Positions 35,131 through 44,132 of a stretch of 64,000 nt of DNA are shown here, piece after piece. The stretch is from NCBI RefSeq assembly GCF_001512295.1, contig NZ_LNUP01000002.1:1180263-1244262 (forward strand), written 5' to 3'. A program made the position numbers and the translations under genes. The stretch comes from Pseudomonas sp. EpS/L25. Lineage in GTDB: Bacteria > Pseudomonadota > Gammaproteobacteria > Pseudomonadales > Pseudomonadaceae. Numbering within the stretch: position 1 is the stretch's first letter; every line of letters starts with the position of its first letter. Below the pieces are notes generated by a model that was not told where the DNA came from, made no database searches, and worked only from the letters and a program-made list of their open reading frames with translations.

Positions 35131-36624
35131 GTGAGCAAGCTGTATATCGTCGTGGAGCGCAAGGAAGACTGGTCGTCCTACTATCCCAGCGAAGATGTCA
35201 TCACCGCCCAGGAATACCTGGAGCAATCCAACGAGCAGGACAACGGCAAGCGGGTGCAGGTCATCAACCTCTGCCGTAGCCAGAAGTACCTCGGCCACGG
35301 CTATTATTGCTCGCTGCTGGCCGAAGCCCGTGGGCACAAGGTCATTCCCTCGGTCCGCACCATCAGCGAGCTGGCGCGCAAGGCCCTCTATGGCCTGGCG
35401 CTGGAGGATCTCGACAAGCTGCTGACCAAGGCGCTGGCCGGCCATCCCTATGGCAGCGCCGATGGCTTCACCCTCACGCTCTACTTCGGCACCACCGACA
35501 TCGAACCCTTGCAGGACCTGGCGCGCCAGCTGTTCGAGGCCTTTCCCTGTCCGCTGCTGCTGGTGGAATTCCGCCGCGACCGTGCCGGCTGGCACATCGG
35601 TGGCCTCAAGCTGGGCAGTATCCACAAGCTGCACGAGACCCAGGAAGACCTCTTCGCCAACGCCCTCGATCGCTTCAGTCGCCGCGTCTGGCTCAAGCCC
35701 GGTCGCCGCGAGAAGTACCGCTTCGACCTGGCCATCCTGCATGACCCCAGGGAAGCCTTCCCGCCGTCCGACGCCAAGGCACTGAAGAACTTCGTGCGGG
35801 TCGGCAAGCACCTGGGGCTGGACGTCGAGCTGATCGAAAAGAAGGACTATGCGCGGCTGAGCGAATTCGACGCCCTGTTCATCCGCGAGACCACCGCCAT
35901 CGATCACCACACCTATCGCTTCGCCAAGAAGGCCGAGAGCGAGGGCCTGGTGGTCATGGACGATCCGCGTTCCATTCTCAGGTGCACCAACAAGGTCTAC
36001 CTGGCCGACCTGCTGCGCGCCCACAAACTGGACATGCCGGCCACCGAGATCCTCTACAAGGACAATCCCGCCCAGCTCGAAGGCCTGGGCGAACGCCTGG
36101 GCTTTCCGCTGGTGCTGAAGATTCCCGATGGCTCCTTTTCCCGCGGCGTGATCAAGGTCGAGGACCAGGCGCAGCTGCGCAAGGCCAGCGCCGAACTGTT
36201 CGAGCGTTCGGTATTGCTGCTCGCCCAGGAATTCTTCTACACCGAATATGATTGGCGCATCGGCGTGCTGAACCAGGAGCCGATCTTCGCCTGTCAGTAC
36301 TTCATGTCCAAGGGCCACTGGCAGATCTACGACCACAGCGCCAGCGCTGCCGAAGTCAGCGGCGATTTCCGCACCCTCGCGGTGCAGGACGCGCCCCATG
36401 CGGTGGTGGAGCTGGCGGTGCGCACCGCCAACCTGATCGGCGATGGGCTCTATGGTGTGGATCTGAAGCAGGCGGGCGACAAGCTGGCGGTGATCGAGGT
36501 CAACGACAACCCCAACATCGATTGCGGGGTGGAGGACCTGGTACTCAAGGACGACCTCTATGCCCTGGTACTGGAGGAGTTCATCCGGCGCCTGGAATCG
36601 CAACGCGGCGGACAGCCCTGGTAA
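35131..36624 (+). CDS. RLAN-domain RimK-like ATP-grasp ligase
   Basis: A 497-residue amide-bond ligase candidate. The start is GTG at 35131 with AGGAGG four bases upstream. Residues 1-190 form the RLAN domain (YIVVERKEDWSSYYPSEDVI, INLCRSQKYLGHGYYCSLLA). Residues 200-490 are a RimK-type ATP-grasp: DALFIRETTAIDHHTYRFA, LGFPLVLKIPDGSFSRGVIK and the metal site in KLAVIEVNDNPNIDCGVED. It is divergent from the GNAT/C39 gene with a 137-base gap. The family is predicted to add amino acids or make peptides; the substrate is unknown. Confidence 0.9.
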   Translation: MSKLYIVVERKEDWSSYYPSEDVITAQEYLEQSNEQDNGKRVQVINLCRSQKYLGHGYYCSLLAEARGHKVIPSVRTISELARKALYGLALEDLDKLLTKALAGHPYGSADGFTLTLYFGTTDIEPLQDLARQLFEAFPCPLLLVEFRRDRAGWHIGGLKLGSIHKLHETQEDLFANALDRFSRRVWLKPGRREKYRFDLAILHDPREAFPPSDAKALKNFVRVGKHLGLDVELIEKKDYARLSEFDALFIRETTAIDHHTYRFAKKAESEGLVVMDDPRSILRCTNKVYLADLLRAHKLDMPATEILYKDNPAQLEGLGERLGFPLVLKIPDGSFSRGVIKVEDQAQLRKASAELFERSVLLLAQEFFYTEYDWRIGVLNQEPIFACQYFMSKGHWQIYDHSASAAEVSGDFRTLAVQDAPHAVVELAVRTANLIGDGLYGVDLKQAGDKLAVIEVNDNPNIDCGVEDLVLKDDLYALVLEEFIRRLESQRGGQPW

Positions 36625-36681
36625 CGCGCCAGGGTCGTGAGACGGGTGAGGAGCGGGCCTCACCCGTCATTCGGGGCGCGA

Positions 36682-36879
36682 TCAGGCACCGTGGCACTTC
36701 TTGAACTTCTTCTCGCTGCCGCAAGGACAGGGATCGTTGCGGCCGACCTCCTTCAGCGGATTGCGCACCGGCTCCTGGGCGTGGCCGTGGTTGCAATGCG
36801 GGCCGTGGACGTGGTGTGCATGGCCATGGTCGTGATCGTGGTCGTGATTGCAATCGGGACCGTGGACGTGTTGATTCAT
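36682..36879 (-). CDS. Small His-rich SEC-C motif protein
   Basis: A 65-residue protein. The N-terminal half is a metal-binding run with two near-identical units, [17 protein letters not shown] and [11 protein letters not shown]. The C-terminus is a SEC-C zinc motif, [20 protein letters not shown]. The start overlaps the end of the LEA2 gene (ATGAAATGAATC), so translation is probably coupled. SEC-C motifs bind zinc in SecA and YchJ. The His/Cys repeat suggests binding of Zn, Ni or Co. Function unknown. Confidence 0.85.
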   Translation of the reverse strand: MNQHVHGPDCNHDHDHDHGHAHHVHGPHCNHGHAQEPVRNPLKEVGRNDPCPCGSEKKFKKCHGA

Positions 36880-37364
36880 TTCATGACTCCGGGGATGTAG
36901 GCGCCAGGCACGAATTGTCCCTGGCGAGAAAAATGGACACTGCGCCCGAACAGCCAGCCGGTCTTGATCAGGCCGCGCAGGCGATAGCTGATCGGCTGGT
37001 CGGGGTCTTCCAGCATGCGTCCCACGTCCTTCACGTAGCGCCACAGATTGGTCTGCACCGGCACGGCGAAGCTGCGCTGGCCATGGGCCGGCACCGAGGC
37101 ATGCAGGCCGGCCGTGCCCTGGGACAGCAACAGATCGTTCAGGTAGACCGTGTAGGCCAGGCTGCGGATGGGTAGGGCATGGTCGTTGGGATTCTGGACG
37201 CGGAATTGCAGCACGAAGTCCTGACTCCACAGCCGCGCGCGGATCAGCTCCACGCCGGTGAGCTCCACCTGGGGTTCGTCGTAGTTGCGCCCGATGTAGG
37301 TGCAACCACCGACGCTGCTCAGCAGAACCCCAAGCAGGGTAAGAATCAAAGCCTGGCGAAGCAT
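36876..37364 (-). CDS. LEA type 2 (WHy domain) lipoprotein
   Basis: A 162-residue protein with a signal peptide and lipobox ([12 protein letters not shown]), so it is attached to a membrane on the periplasmic side. The mature part is one WHy/LEA2 beta-sandwich ([40 protein letters not shown]). LEA2 proteins are linked to desiccation and stress tolerance. The ATG at 37364 has GGGAG upstream; the frame extends upstream without coding character. It forms a small operon with the His-rich SEC-C gene. Confidence 0.87.
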   Translation of the reverse strand: MLRQALILTLLGVLLSSVGGCTYIGRNYDEPQVELTGVELIRARLWSQDFVLQFRVQNPNDHALPIRSLAYTVYLNDLLLSQGTAGLHASVPAHGQRSFAVPVQTNLWRYVKDVGRMLEDPDQPISYRLRGLIKTGWLFGRSVHFSRQGQFVPGAYIPGVMK

Positions 37365-37532
37365 GCGGCACTCCCGTTTTCTACGCAGTTTAACGAGCAC
37401 CGCTTGCTGCACAAGTCGGGGCCGCTTCGGCACAGGCTAACAAAAAAACGTCGGCTCCTGACGACGCCGTGGCTGGACCGCTCGCGCCCGGCATTGCATC
37501 CTGCGCTTCTCGCCGTGACCGAGGAGGTCGTC

Positions 37533-38090
37533 ATGTCCGCTGCTCTCTACGAAATCGCCTTCCAGGGTGAACTGATCGCCGGCGCCGACGCGCAGCAGAC
37601 GCGACAGAATCTGATGCGCCTGTTTCAGGCCGATGAACAGCGCATCGCCGTGCTCTTTTCCGGTCGCCGCATGATCATCAAGAACCGCCTGGATGCCACC
37701 ACCGCCGAGCGTTACCGCGCCACCCTGGCCCAGGCCGGAGCGGTGGTGGAGGTGGTGCCCATGGCCGAGACGGGCGAGCCGCCTGCTGCACCTGCCGAGA
37801 CGCGCACGCCGGCCACGTCGCCGGCTGCTGCCGTGTCCGGCGAGCGTACCTCCCTGAATGTCGCCCCACGGGATGCGGTGATGGCCGCCTTCAGCGAGGT
37901 GCAGGCGCCTGACTTCGGGCTGGCGCCGGTCGGCGCCGACCTCCAGGACGCCGCTGAATCCGCGCCCGCTCCCCGGGTCGATACCGCTCACCTGAGCCTG
38001 GCGCCAGTGGGCAGCGACCTTGGGCCGGCCACCGAGGCCCTGCCGGTGGCCGTGCCGGATACCGATCACCTGACGCTGGTCAGGCAATAG
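37533..38090 (+). CDS. Unknown protein with N-terminal alpha/beta module and C-terminal repeats
   Basis: A 185-residue protein. AGGAGG precedes the ATG. Residues 1-75 (YEIAFQGELIAGADAQQTRQ, LFQADEQRIAVLFSGRRMII, TTAERYRATLAQAGAVVEV) match a module I recall from DUF805-type and other uncharacterised Pseudomonas and Xanthomonas proteins. The rest is a Pro/Ala-rich low-complexity linker with two copies of LAPVG(A/S)DL and a third degenerate copy near the C-terminus (DHLTLVRQ). No membrane segment or signal peptide is present. Function unknown. Confidence 0.8.
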   Translation: MSAALYEIAFQGELIAGADAQQTRQNLMRLFQADEQRIAVLFSGRRMIIKNRLDATTAERYRATLAQAGAVVEVVPMAETGEPPAAPAETRTPATSPAAAVSGERTSLNVAPRDAVMAAFSEVQAPDFGLAPVGADLQDAAESAPAPRVDTAHLSLAPVGSDLGPATEALPVAVPDTDHLTLVRQ

Positions 38091-38095
38091 CGACG

Positions 38096-38569
38096 CTAGA
38101 GATAGTCGGCGCAGCACTTCTTGAACTTGGCGCCGCTGCCGCACAGGCAGGCGTCGTTGCGACCGGGCAGGGGGCGCACGGTGGGGTCGAGAAAGTACCA
38201 GCGCCCATTCCGCTGGACGAAACCCGAGCGCTCTTCGTGCCGATGGGCGCCGCGGCCATCCTCCCAGCGCGCCACGAAGGCGACCCGCGCATGGGCCGGA
38301 TCGCCGGGCTCGGCGCTGTGCTCCAGCACCTGCAGGCCCTGCCAGCGGCTGCCCAGGCTCCAGGCCGTCAGGGCCTCCCGATCCAGCCGCTGCTGCAGCG
38401 CCGGAGCGGTAGTGGCCACCAGGTAGTCGATCAGCCCCAGCACGTAGGCGCTGTAGCGCGAGCGCATCAGCCGTTCGGCATCGGGCGCTGGCATGCCGGC
38501 GTGGTAGCGGCCGCAACAGTCGCCCAATGCGTGTGCCGAGCCACAGGGGCAGGGAGCCAAGGAATCCAT
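38096..38569 (-). CDS. YchJ-family SEC-C protein
   Basis: A 157-residue protein with two SEC-C zinc motifs at its ends ([20 protein letters not shown] and [17 protein letters not shown]) and a central NTF2-like YchJ domain ([38 protein letters not shown]). The ATG at 38569 is one base from the stop of the DUF6231 gene, so the two are translationally coupled. It is close to the convergent unknown gene (5 bases). Role unknown; SEC-C motifs suggest protein or nucleic-acid contacts. Confidence 0.92.
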   Translation of the reverse strand: MDSLAPCPCGSAHALGDCCGRYHAGMPAPDAERLMRSRYSAYVLGLIDYLVATTAPALQQRLDREALTAWSLGSRWQGLQVLEHSAEPGDPAHARVAFVARWEDGRGAHRHEERSGFVQRNGRWYFLDPTVRPLPGRNDACLCGSGAKFKKCCADYL

Positions 38570-38570
38570 C

Positions 38571-39068
38571 TCACCACCAGTACTTGCCGAAATTCTGCGG
38601 ATTGGCCCAGAACTTGGCATTGAGCCAGTCAGGGACCTGCTTGTAGTCGTGCAGATCATAGCTGAACAGGGTGACCACCTGGCCGTCGCGGGCGAAGCGC
38701 TCGCTGGCCTGGAGGGCAAGGGCGTAGAAATCCGTGGCCTGCCATTCGCTGGCCGCCAGGTCCACCAGCACGGCCAGCCGCGAGGTGTTGAAATTGCGCA
38801 GGCCGCCGAGCAGCTCGCGGCCCTGGCGCAGCGGCAGGTGCTCCAGACAGTCGGCGACGATCACCAGGTCGTAGCGCTCGGCCAGCAGGGCGGGATCGTC
38901 CAGGGGCACCGAGGCCTGTACCAGGCGGCATTGGGGGTGGGCGTCGACATAGGCCTGCAGCGCGGGCAAGGGCGCACGCGCCACGCAGAGCAGGCGAGAC
39001 GGCTGATGATGCGTCAACAGGCTTGCCAGAGCCTGTTGGGGCGTGCGGGACGAGAATAAATTTGCCAT
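38571..39068 (-). CDS. DUF6231 family protein, methyltransferase-like
   Basis: A 165-residue cytoplasmic protein. The pattern [20 protein letters not shown], followed by [20 protein letters not shown], resembles the post-I and motif II region of SAM-dependent methyltransferases, but the glycine-rich SAM loop is weak ([10 protein letters not shown]). The C-terminus [16 protein letters not shown] is distinctive and conserved in the pseudomonad family. Cotranscribed with ychJ. Function unknown. Confidence 0.82.
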   Translation of the reverse strand: MANLFSSRTPQQALASLLTHHQPSRLLCVARAPLPALQAYVDAHPQCRLVQASVPLDDPALLAERYDLVIVADCLEHLPLRQGRELLGGLRNFNTSRLAVLVDLAASEWQATDFYALALQASERFARDGQVVTLFSYDLHDYKQVPDWLNAKFWANPQNFGKYWW

Positions 39069-39204
39069 TAAGGGAACCCTAATTAAATCTGTGTTGACTA
39101 AGCAACCAGCGTTGTCAAGACGTGTACGCCACCATTAGTCTGACAGCGCAATAAAGCCAAAGACGAGCACAACTCGCGGTACCTGGTCTATAGGAGACCC
39201 CTTC

Positions 39205-39864
39205 ATGAGCAAGAGCATCGCAAGGACAGCTTTACCCCTCATTCTGGCGAGCACTGTGCTGGCCGGTTGCGCGGGCGGCGTACAGAAATCCGATTGGCCC
39301 GTCTGTGCGGCCGTTGGCGCCCTGGTAGGCGGCGCGGCGGGTGCCACCCAGAACGGCAACGTCGCGGGCATGGCGGCCCTGGGCTTCGGCACCACCGCCG
39401 GCGCCTATTGCTGGGTACATGGCAAGGGCAACGAGCAGGTCGCTCGCATGGAACCCGCTCCCGCCCCGGCGCCGGCGCCCGCACCGGCTCCCGCTCCGGC
39501 GCCGCTGCCCAAGCAGGAAGTGATCACCGCGCGTGACCTGCACTTCGCCTTCGACTCCGCGAAGATCAATCCGCGTGACCAGGCTCAGCTCGATGGCATC
39601 GCCGGACGTCTGCGTGGCGAGGCGGCCAGTACCCGCCTGTCCATCACGGGCTATACCGACAGCGTCGGTACCAACGCCTACAACCAGCGGTTGTCCGAGC
39701 GTCGTGCCAAGTCGGTCAGCGAGTACCTGATCCAGGCCGGCGTGCCTGCCGCCAGCATTGTCTCGGTGAAAGGCCTGGGTGAATCCAACCCGGTCGCCAC
39801 CAACGAGACCGCCGAAGGGCGTGCCGAGAACCGCCGCGTCGAAATCCAGATCGACCGCGAGTGA
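39205..39864 (+). CDS. OmpA-family lipoprotein with Ala-Pro linker
   Basis: A 219-residue outer-membrane lipoprotein. The lipobox is LASTVLAGC. A glycine-zipper-like segment follows (ALVGGAAGATQNGNVAGMAA), then a linker of alternating Ala-Pro (about ten pairs) that spans the periplasm, then the peptidoglycan-binding OmpA domain (DLHFAFDSAKINPRDQAQLD, ITGYTDSVGTNAYNQRLSER, GRAENRRVEIQI). It anchors the outer membrane to peptidoglycan. Its own promoter probably lies in the AT-rich 130 bases upstream, and a strong terminator follows. Confidence 0.93.
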   Translation: MSKSIARTALPLILASTVLAGCAGGVQKSDWPVCAAVGALVGGAAGATQNGNVAGMAALGFGTTAGAYCWVHGKGNEQVARMEPAPAPAPAPAPAPAPAPLPKQEVITARDLHFAFDSAKINPRDQAQLDGIAGRLRGEAASTRLSITGYTDSVGTNAYNQRLSERRAKSVSEYLIQAGVPAASIVSVKGLGESNPVATNETAEGRAENRRVEIQIDRE

Positions 39865-39867
39865 TGC

Positions 39868-39897
39868 AAAGGCGGCGGACTTGGGTCCGCCGCCTTT
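39868..39897 (+). terminator. Rho-independent terminator after the OmpA lipoprotein gene
   Basis: AAAGGCGGCGGAC (39868-39880) pairs perfectly with its complement (39885-39897) around a 4-base loop, followed by ACTTTTT. It starts four bases after the stop codon. Confidence 0.92.
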
Positions 39898-39954
39898 ACT
39901 TTTTCCAGCCACAGGCGTTATGGTCCGATCCATCTCGTTCTCCTGCTGGAATCC

Positions 39955-40215
39955 ATGAAAACCCTGTCCCTTACCGGCAAAATCCTTCTCCTGCTGTTCT
40001 GGCTCGCTGCAGCCGCCGCTCTTGCCTTGCCCCTCGCGCGTCCCTTCCCCCAATTGCTCGCCCTGGTCGCCCTGGCCCTGCTGCTGTTGCACCTGGGAGA
40101 ACTCTTCGCCAGCCGCCGTGCCCTGCGCCTGCGCCGCCATCCCTGGCTAGACCGTCTGAGCCTGTTGATCTTCGGTGCCTTTCATCGCCTGCCGCCGCAG
40201 TTGCCGGGTGCCTGA
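39955..40215 (+). CDS. DUF1145 small membrane protein
   Basis: An 86-residue inner-membrane protein with two hydrophobic segments (ILLLLFWLAAAAALALPLAR and LLALVALALLLLHLGELFAS) and a basic C-terminal tail. This matches the DUF1145 family of gammaproteobacteria in length and pattern. It sits between the OmpA lipoprotein terminator and dinG. Function unknown. Confidence 0.8.
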   Translation: MKTLSLTGKILLLLFWLAAAAALALPLARPFPQLLALVALALLLLHLGELFASRRALRLRRHPWLDRLSLLIFGAFHRLPPQLPGA

Positions 40216-40351
40216 TTAGGCCTGTGGGCACAACGCCGGGCGCATCCTGACGACAGGCGCGTTATCATAGCGCCCAAGATCCATTACTGTAGATGCATAC
40301 AGCGCTCGTCCGCCGGACGCGGCGCTGCTTTGCCATCGCCCGGAACCAGGC

Positions 40352-42496
40352 ATGCTCAGCACTGAACTCAAGACCCAGATCCAGGGCGCCTACACGCGTC
40401 TCCTCGAAGCCAAGTCGCTCAAGCCGCGCTACGGCCAGCGGCTGATGATCGCGGAAACCGCCAAGGGCCTGGGTGCCATCGCCCAGGACGAGGAAGGCCA
40501 TCGCGAAGGCGAGCCGGCGGTGGTGGCGGTGGAGGCGGGCACCGGTACCGGCAAGACCGTGGCCTATGCCCTGGCCGCCATTCCCGCGGCCAAGGCCGCC
40601 GGCAAGCGCCTGGTGATCGCCACGGCGACGGTGGCGCTGCAGGAGCAGATCGTCCACAAGGATCTGCCGGACATCCTGCGCAACAGCGGGCTGTCCTTCA
40701 GCTTCGCCCTGGCCAAGGGTCGGGGGCGCTACCTCTGCCTGTCCAAGCTGGACATGCTCCTGCAGGAAGGCCAGGCGCAGAACGCCACCGCCCAGCTGTT
40801 CGCCGAGGACGGTTTCAAGATCGACGTGGACGAATCGGCCAACGAGCTGTTCGGCAAGATGATCGAGCGTCTGGCCGGCAATCGCTGGGACGGCGATCGC
40901 GACAGCTGGCCGGAAGCCATCGAGGACGTCCAGTGGTCGCGCATCACCACCGATCACAGCCAGTGCACCAATCGCCACTGCCCCAACTTCCAGCAGTGCG
41001 CCTTCTACAAGGCACGCGAAGGCATGACCAAGGTCGATGTCATCGTCACCAACCACGACCTGGTGCTGGCCGACCTGGCCCTCGGCGGCGGCGCCATCCT
41101 GCCCGATCCGCGCGACACCCTCTATGTGTTCGACGAAGGCCACCACCTGCCGGACAAGGCCATCGGCCACTTCGCCCATTTCACCCGGCTGAGATCCACC
41201 GCCGAGTGGCTCGAGCAGATCGCCAAGAACCTCACCAAGCTGCTGGCCCAGCATCCCTTGCCGGGCGATCTCGGTCGCCTGGTGGAGCAGGTGCCGGAGC
41301 TGGCGCGGGAGATCCGTACCCAGCAGCAATTCATGTTCAGCGCCTGCGAGGCCCTGGCCGATTTCCGCGCCGGCGAGGACATGGAAGGCCGCGAGCGGCC
41401 GCGGCACAGATTCGTCGGCGGTGTGATCCCCGACGACCTGCGCGAGATGGGCATCGAGCTGAAGAAGGGCTTCGCCAAGCTCACCGACCTCTTCACCCGC
41501 CTGACCGAGATGCTCAAGCAGGCCATGGACGGCGAGTCCAGCATCGGCCTGGCCAGCTACCAGGCCGAGGAATGGTATCCGCTGTTCGGCAGCCTGCTGG
41601 CCCGCGCCCAGGGCAACTGGGAGCTGTGGACCGCCTTCACCTGCGAAGACCCGGAAGACAGCCCGCCCATGGCGCGCTGGATGACCCTGGCGGAAACGGG
41701 GTCGCTGTACGACATCGAGGTCAACGCCAGCCCCATCCTGGCGGCGGAAATGCTGCGTCGGCACCTGTGGAACGTTGCCTACGGCGCCCTGGTGACCTCG
41801 GCGACCCTGACCGCCCTCGGCACCTTCGATCGCTTCCGCATGAGATCCGGCCTGCCGCGTTCGGCGGCCACCGCCATCGTACCCAGTCCGTTCCGTCATG
41901 CCGAAGCCGGCGTGCTGCGGGTGCCGGATCTGAAGGCCGATCCGCGCAACGCCGCCGAGCACACCGCCGCCATCGTCCGCGAATTGCCAGCCATGCTCGA
42001 AGGCGCCCGCGGTGCCCTGGTGCTGTTTTCCTCGCGACGGCAGATGCAGGACGTCTTCGACGGCCTGGAACGCGACTGGCGCAAGCGGGTGCTGATCCAG
42101 GGCAACCTGTCCAAGCAGGAGACCCTCAACAAGCACAAGAGCCGCGTCGACGACGGCGAGGCCAGCGTGCTGTTCGGCCTGGCCAGCTTCGCCGAGGGCG
42201 TCGACCTGCCCGGTGCCTATTGCGAGCACGTGGTCATCGCCAAGATCCCCTTCGCCGTGCCGGACGATCCGGTGGAAGCCGCCCTGGCCGAGTGGATCGA
42301 GGCGCGCGGCGGCAATCCCTTCATGGAGATCGCCGTGCCCGATGCCTCGCTGCGGCTGATCCAGGCCTGTGGCCGGTTGCTGCGTACCGAGCAGGACAGC
42401 GGCACCATCTCACTGCTGGATCGCCGCCTGGTCACCCAGCGCTACGGCAAGGCCATTCTCAACGCCCTGCCGCCGTTTCGGCGGGAGATTCAGTAG
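40352..42496 (+). CDS. dinG: ATP-dependent DNA helicase DinG
   Basis: A 714-residue 5'-3' superfamily 2 helicase of the XPD type that unwinds R-loops and damaged DNA. Walker A is EAGTGTGKTVAYAL at residues 61-74. The iron-sulfur Cys ligands are Cys129 (RYLC) and the CTNRHCPNFQQC group. The DEGH box is YVFDEGHHLPDKA. Motif VI is LIQACGRLLRTEQDSGTISL. The length matches pseudomonad DinG. No LexA box was clear in the 136 bases upstream. Confidence 0.96.
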   Translation: MLSTELKTQIQGAYTRLLEAKSLKPRYGQRLMIAETAKGLGAIAQDEEGHREGEPAVVAVEAGTGTGKTVAYALAAIPAAKAAGKRLVIATATVALQEQIVHKDLPDILRNSGLSFSFALAKGRGRYLCLSKLDMLLQEGQAQNATAQLFAEDGFKIDVDESANELFGKMIERLAGNRWDGDRDSWPEAIEDVQWSRITTDHSQCTNRHCPNFQQCAFYKAREGMTKVDVIVTNHDLVLADLALGGGAILPDPRDTLYVFDEGHHLPDKAIGHFAHFTRLRSTAEWLEQIAKNLTKLLAQHPLPGDLGRLVEQVPELAREIRTQQQFMFSACEALADFRAGEDMEGRERPRHRFVGGVIPDDLREMGIELKKGFAKLTDLFTRLTEMLKQAMDGESSIGLASYQAEEWYPLFGSLLARAQGNWELWTAFTCEDPEDSPPMARWMTLAETGSLYDIEVNASPILAAEMLRRHLWNVAYGALVTSATLTALGTFDRFRMRSGLPRSAATAIVPSPFRHAEAGVLRVPDLKADPRNAAEHTAAIVRELPAMLEGARGALVLFSSRRQMQDVFDGLERDWRKRVLIQGNLSKQETLNKHKSRVDDGEASVLFGLASFAEGVDLPGAYCEHVVIAKIPFAVPDDPVEAALAEWIEARGGNPFMEIAVPDASLRLIQACGRLLRTEQDSGTISLLDRRLVTQRYGKAILNALPPFRREIQ

Positions 42497-42516
42497 CGCT
42501 GAACGCCAGGCGTATA

Positions 42517-42576
42517 TCGCGGCCATGGGCCGCTCCTACAGGTAGTCTCGACCGTAGGAGCGGCCCATGGCCGCGA
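42517..42576. repeat. Inverted REP pair (REPIN)
   Basis: Two REP units face each other: TCGCGGCCATGGGCCGCTCC TACA on the left and CGTAGGAGCGGCCCATGG CCGCGA on the right, separated by 12 bases. The pair would fold into a long hairpin between dinG and the esterase gene and may also limit transcription between them. Confidence 0.8.
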
Positions 42577-42623
42577 TCAGCGTCGAACCTAGTGCCGGAC
42601 ACCTCATCCACTCAGGAGCCCCC

Positions 42624-43769
42624 ATGACCGTCCACGGCTATCACGATCTGCGCTTCGAATCCGTCCGCGACGCCTTCGCCGACCTGCTCGCAGCCGGCCA
42701 GACCCGGGGTGCGGCCCTGTGCGTCCAGGTCGGCGGGGAAACGGTGCTGGATCTCTGGGGTGGCCTGGCCGACAAGGATGGCCAGACGCCCTGGCATACC
42801 GACACCCTGCTCAACCTGTTCTCCTGCACCAAGGCCTTCACCACGGTGGCGGCCCTGCAACTGGTGGAGGAGGGCAAGCTGGCCCTGGATGCGCCGGTGG
42901 CCGAGCACTGGCCGGAATTCGCCGCCGCCGGCAAGGCCGCGATCACCCTGCGCCAGTTGCTCAGCCATCGCTCGGGTGTCTCGGCGCTACGTGAGCGCCT
43001 GGCAGGCGATGCCCTCTACGACTGGGCCACGATGACCGCCGCGGTCGCCGCCGAGGCGCCCTGGTGGACACCTGGCACCGCCCACGGCTATGCCCCCATC
43101 ACCTTCGGTTGGTTGCTCGGCGAGCTGATTCGGCGCGCCGACGGTCGCGCGCCCGGTGAGGCCATCGTGGCGCGCACCGCGGGACGGCTCGACCTGGACT
43201 TCCACATCGGCCTGCCGGCGAGTGAAGAGCCGCGCGTCGCCCACATCGTCCGTGGCAAGGGCGTGCTGGGCGATGCCGCGGCGCAGCGCCTGCTCAAGAC
43301 CACCATGAGCGATCCCACAGCCTTGCCGACCCTGGCCTTCGGCAATCCGTCCGGGGTGCTCACCAGCACCAACAAACCCGAATGGCGCCGCTTCGAGCAG
43401 CCAGCGGCCAACGGTCACGGTCATGCGCGCAGCCTGGCGGGCTTTTATGCCGGGCTGCTGGCAGGCGACCTGCTGGAGTGGGAAACCCTCGCAGAAGCCC
43501 TGCGCGAACACAGCCAGGGCGAGGACCGCACCCTGCTGACCCCGACCCGTTTCGGCCTGGGCTTCATGCTTGACCAGCCGGACCAGGCCAATGCCAGCTA
43601 CGGCCTCGGTCCCCAGGCCTTCGGTCATCCGGGCGCAGGTGGCTCGACCGGCTTCGCCGATCCCGAGCGCGAGGTGGCCTTCGGCTTCGTCACCAACACC
43701 CTGGGGCCCTATGTGCTGATGGACCCGCGCGCCCAGGCCCTGGCCAAGGCGGTGAAGGACTGCCTCTGA
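42624..43769 (+). CDS. Serine hydrolase / esterase of the beta-lactamase (EstB) family
   Basis: A 381-residue class C beta-lactamase-fold hydrolase. The SxxK nucleophile is in LFSCTKAFTTVAALQLVEEG near residue 73, the Tyr of YxN-type in AHGYAPITFGWLLGELIRR, and the third motif is probably HPGAGGSTGFADPEREVAFG. No signal peptide is present, so it is cytoplasmic, unlike true AmpC; such enzymes are usually esterases. Its stop codon lies inside a 5-base sequence (CTGAG) that is duplicated on the far side of the adjoining MITE-like element. Confidence 0.88.
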   Translation: MTVHGYHDLRFESVRDAFADLLAAGQTRGAALCVQVGGETVLDLWGGLADKDGQTPWHTDTLLNLFSCTKAFTTVAALQLVEEGKLALDAPVAEHWPEFAAAGKAAITLRQLLSHRSGVSALRERLAGDALYDWATMTAAVAAEAPWWTPGTAHGYAPITFGWLLGELIRRADGRAPGEAIVARTAGRLDLDFHIGLPASEEPRVAHIVRGKGVLGDAAAQRLLKTTMSDPTALPTLAFGNPSGVLTSTNKPEWRRFEQPAANGHGHARSLAGFYAGLLAGDLLEWETLAEALREHSQGEDRTLLTPTRFGLGFMLDQPDQANASYGLGPQAFGHPGAGGSTGFADPEREVAFGFVTNTLGPYVLMDPRAQALAKAVKDCL

Positions 43770-43770
43770 G

Positions 43771-44011
43771 AACCTTTCCACGATCTCGCGCGCTAGAGAC
43801 AAACAAGGCGCAACGACCAAAGGGAGTAACAGCCAGCGGCTGGCCCGAAGGGTGAGCGCTAGCGAATCAAACGGCTGAGGAAGCGGATCGGACCCGCGCT
43901 TGGGTTTACGAGTGGTAAATGAGCATGGCGACGGGGCCGCCCAGGCCGGGCTGGCGACCCAGGCCAATTTCAACGCCGTTTGGCCGACGCGCAGCAGATC
44001 GTGAACAGGTT
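43771..44011 (+). mobile_element. MITE-like element, family A, copy 2
   Basis: Terminal inverted repeats AACCTTTCCACGATCT and AGATCGTGAACAGGTT enclose 241 bases with the shared core (GGCTGAGGAAGCGGATCGGA, GGGTTTACGAGTGGTAAATG, GGGCTGGCGACCCAGG). The flanks are identical 5-base sequences CTGAG (43766-43770 and 44012-44016), a likely target duplication. No protein is encoded, so mobility would need a transposase in trans. Same orientation as copy 3. The gap up to 44132 holds nothing else. Confidence 0.8.
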
Positions 44012-44132
44012 CTGAGGTCTGGCGGTCGCCTCGACCTTTGGCGCCAGCCGCCCGGTTGTGCTTAGCTGACCGGCTGTCGGGACCGGCCGGGTAGCGGCGC
44101 CGGTGCCACCAACCTTCCGAAGGGAGTCTGCC

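Noticed and set aside
42624-43769. AmpC beta-lactamase
   Set aside because: SxxK and Tyr motifs fit the fold, but there is no signal peptide and no clear KTG box; a cytoplasmic esterase fits better.
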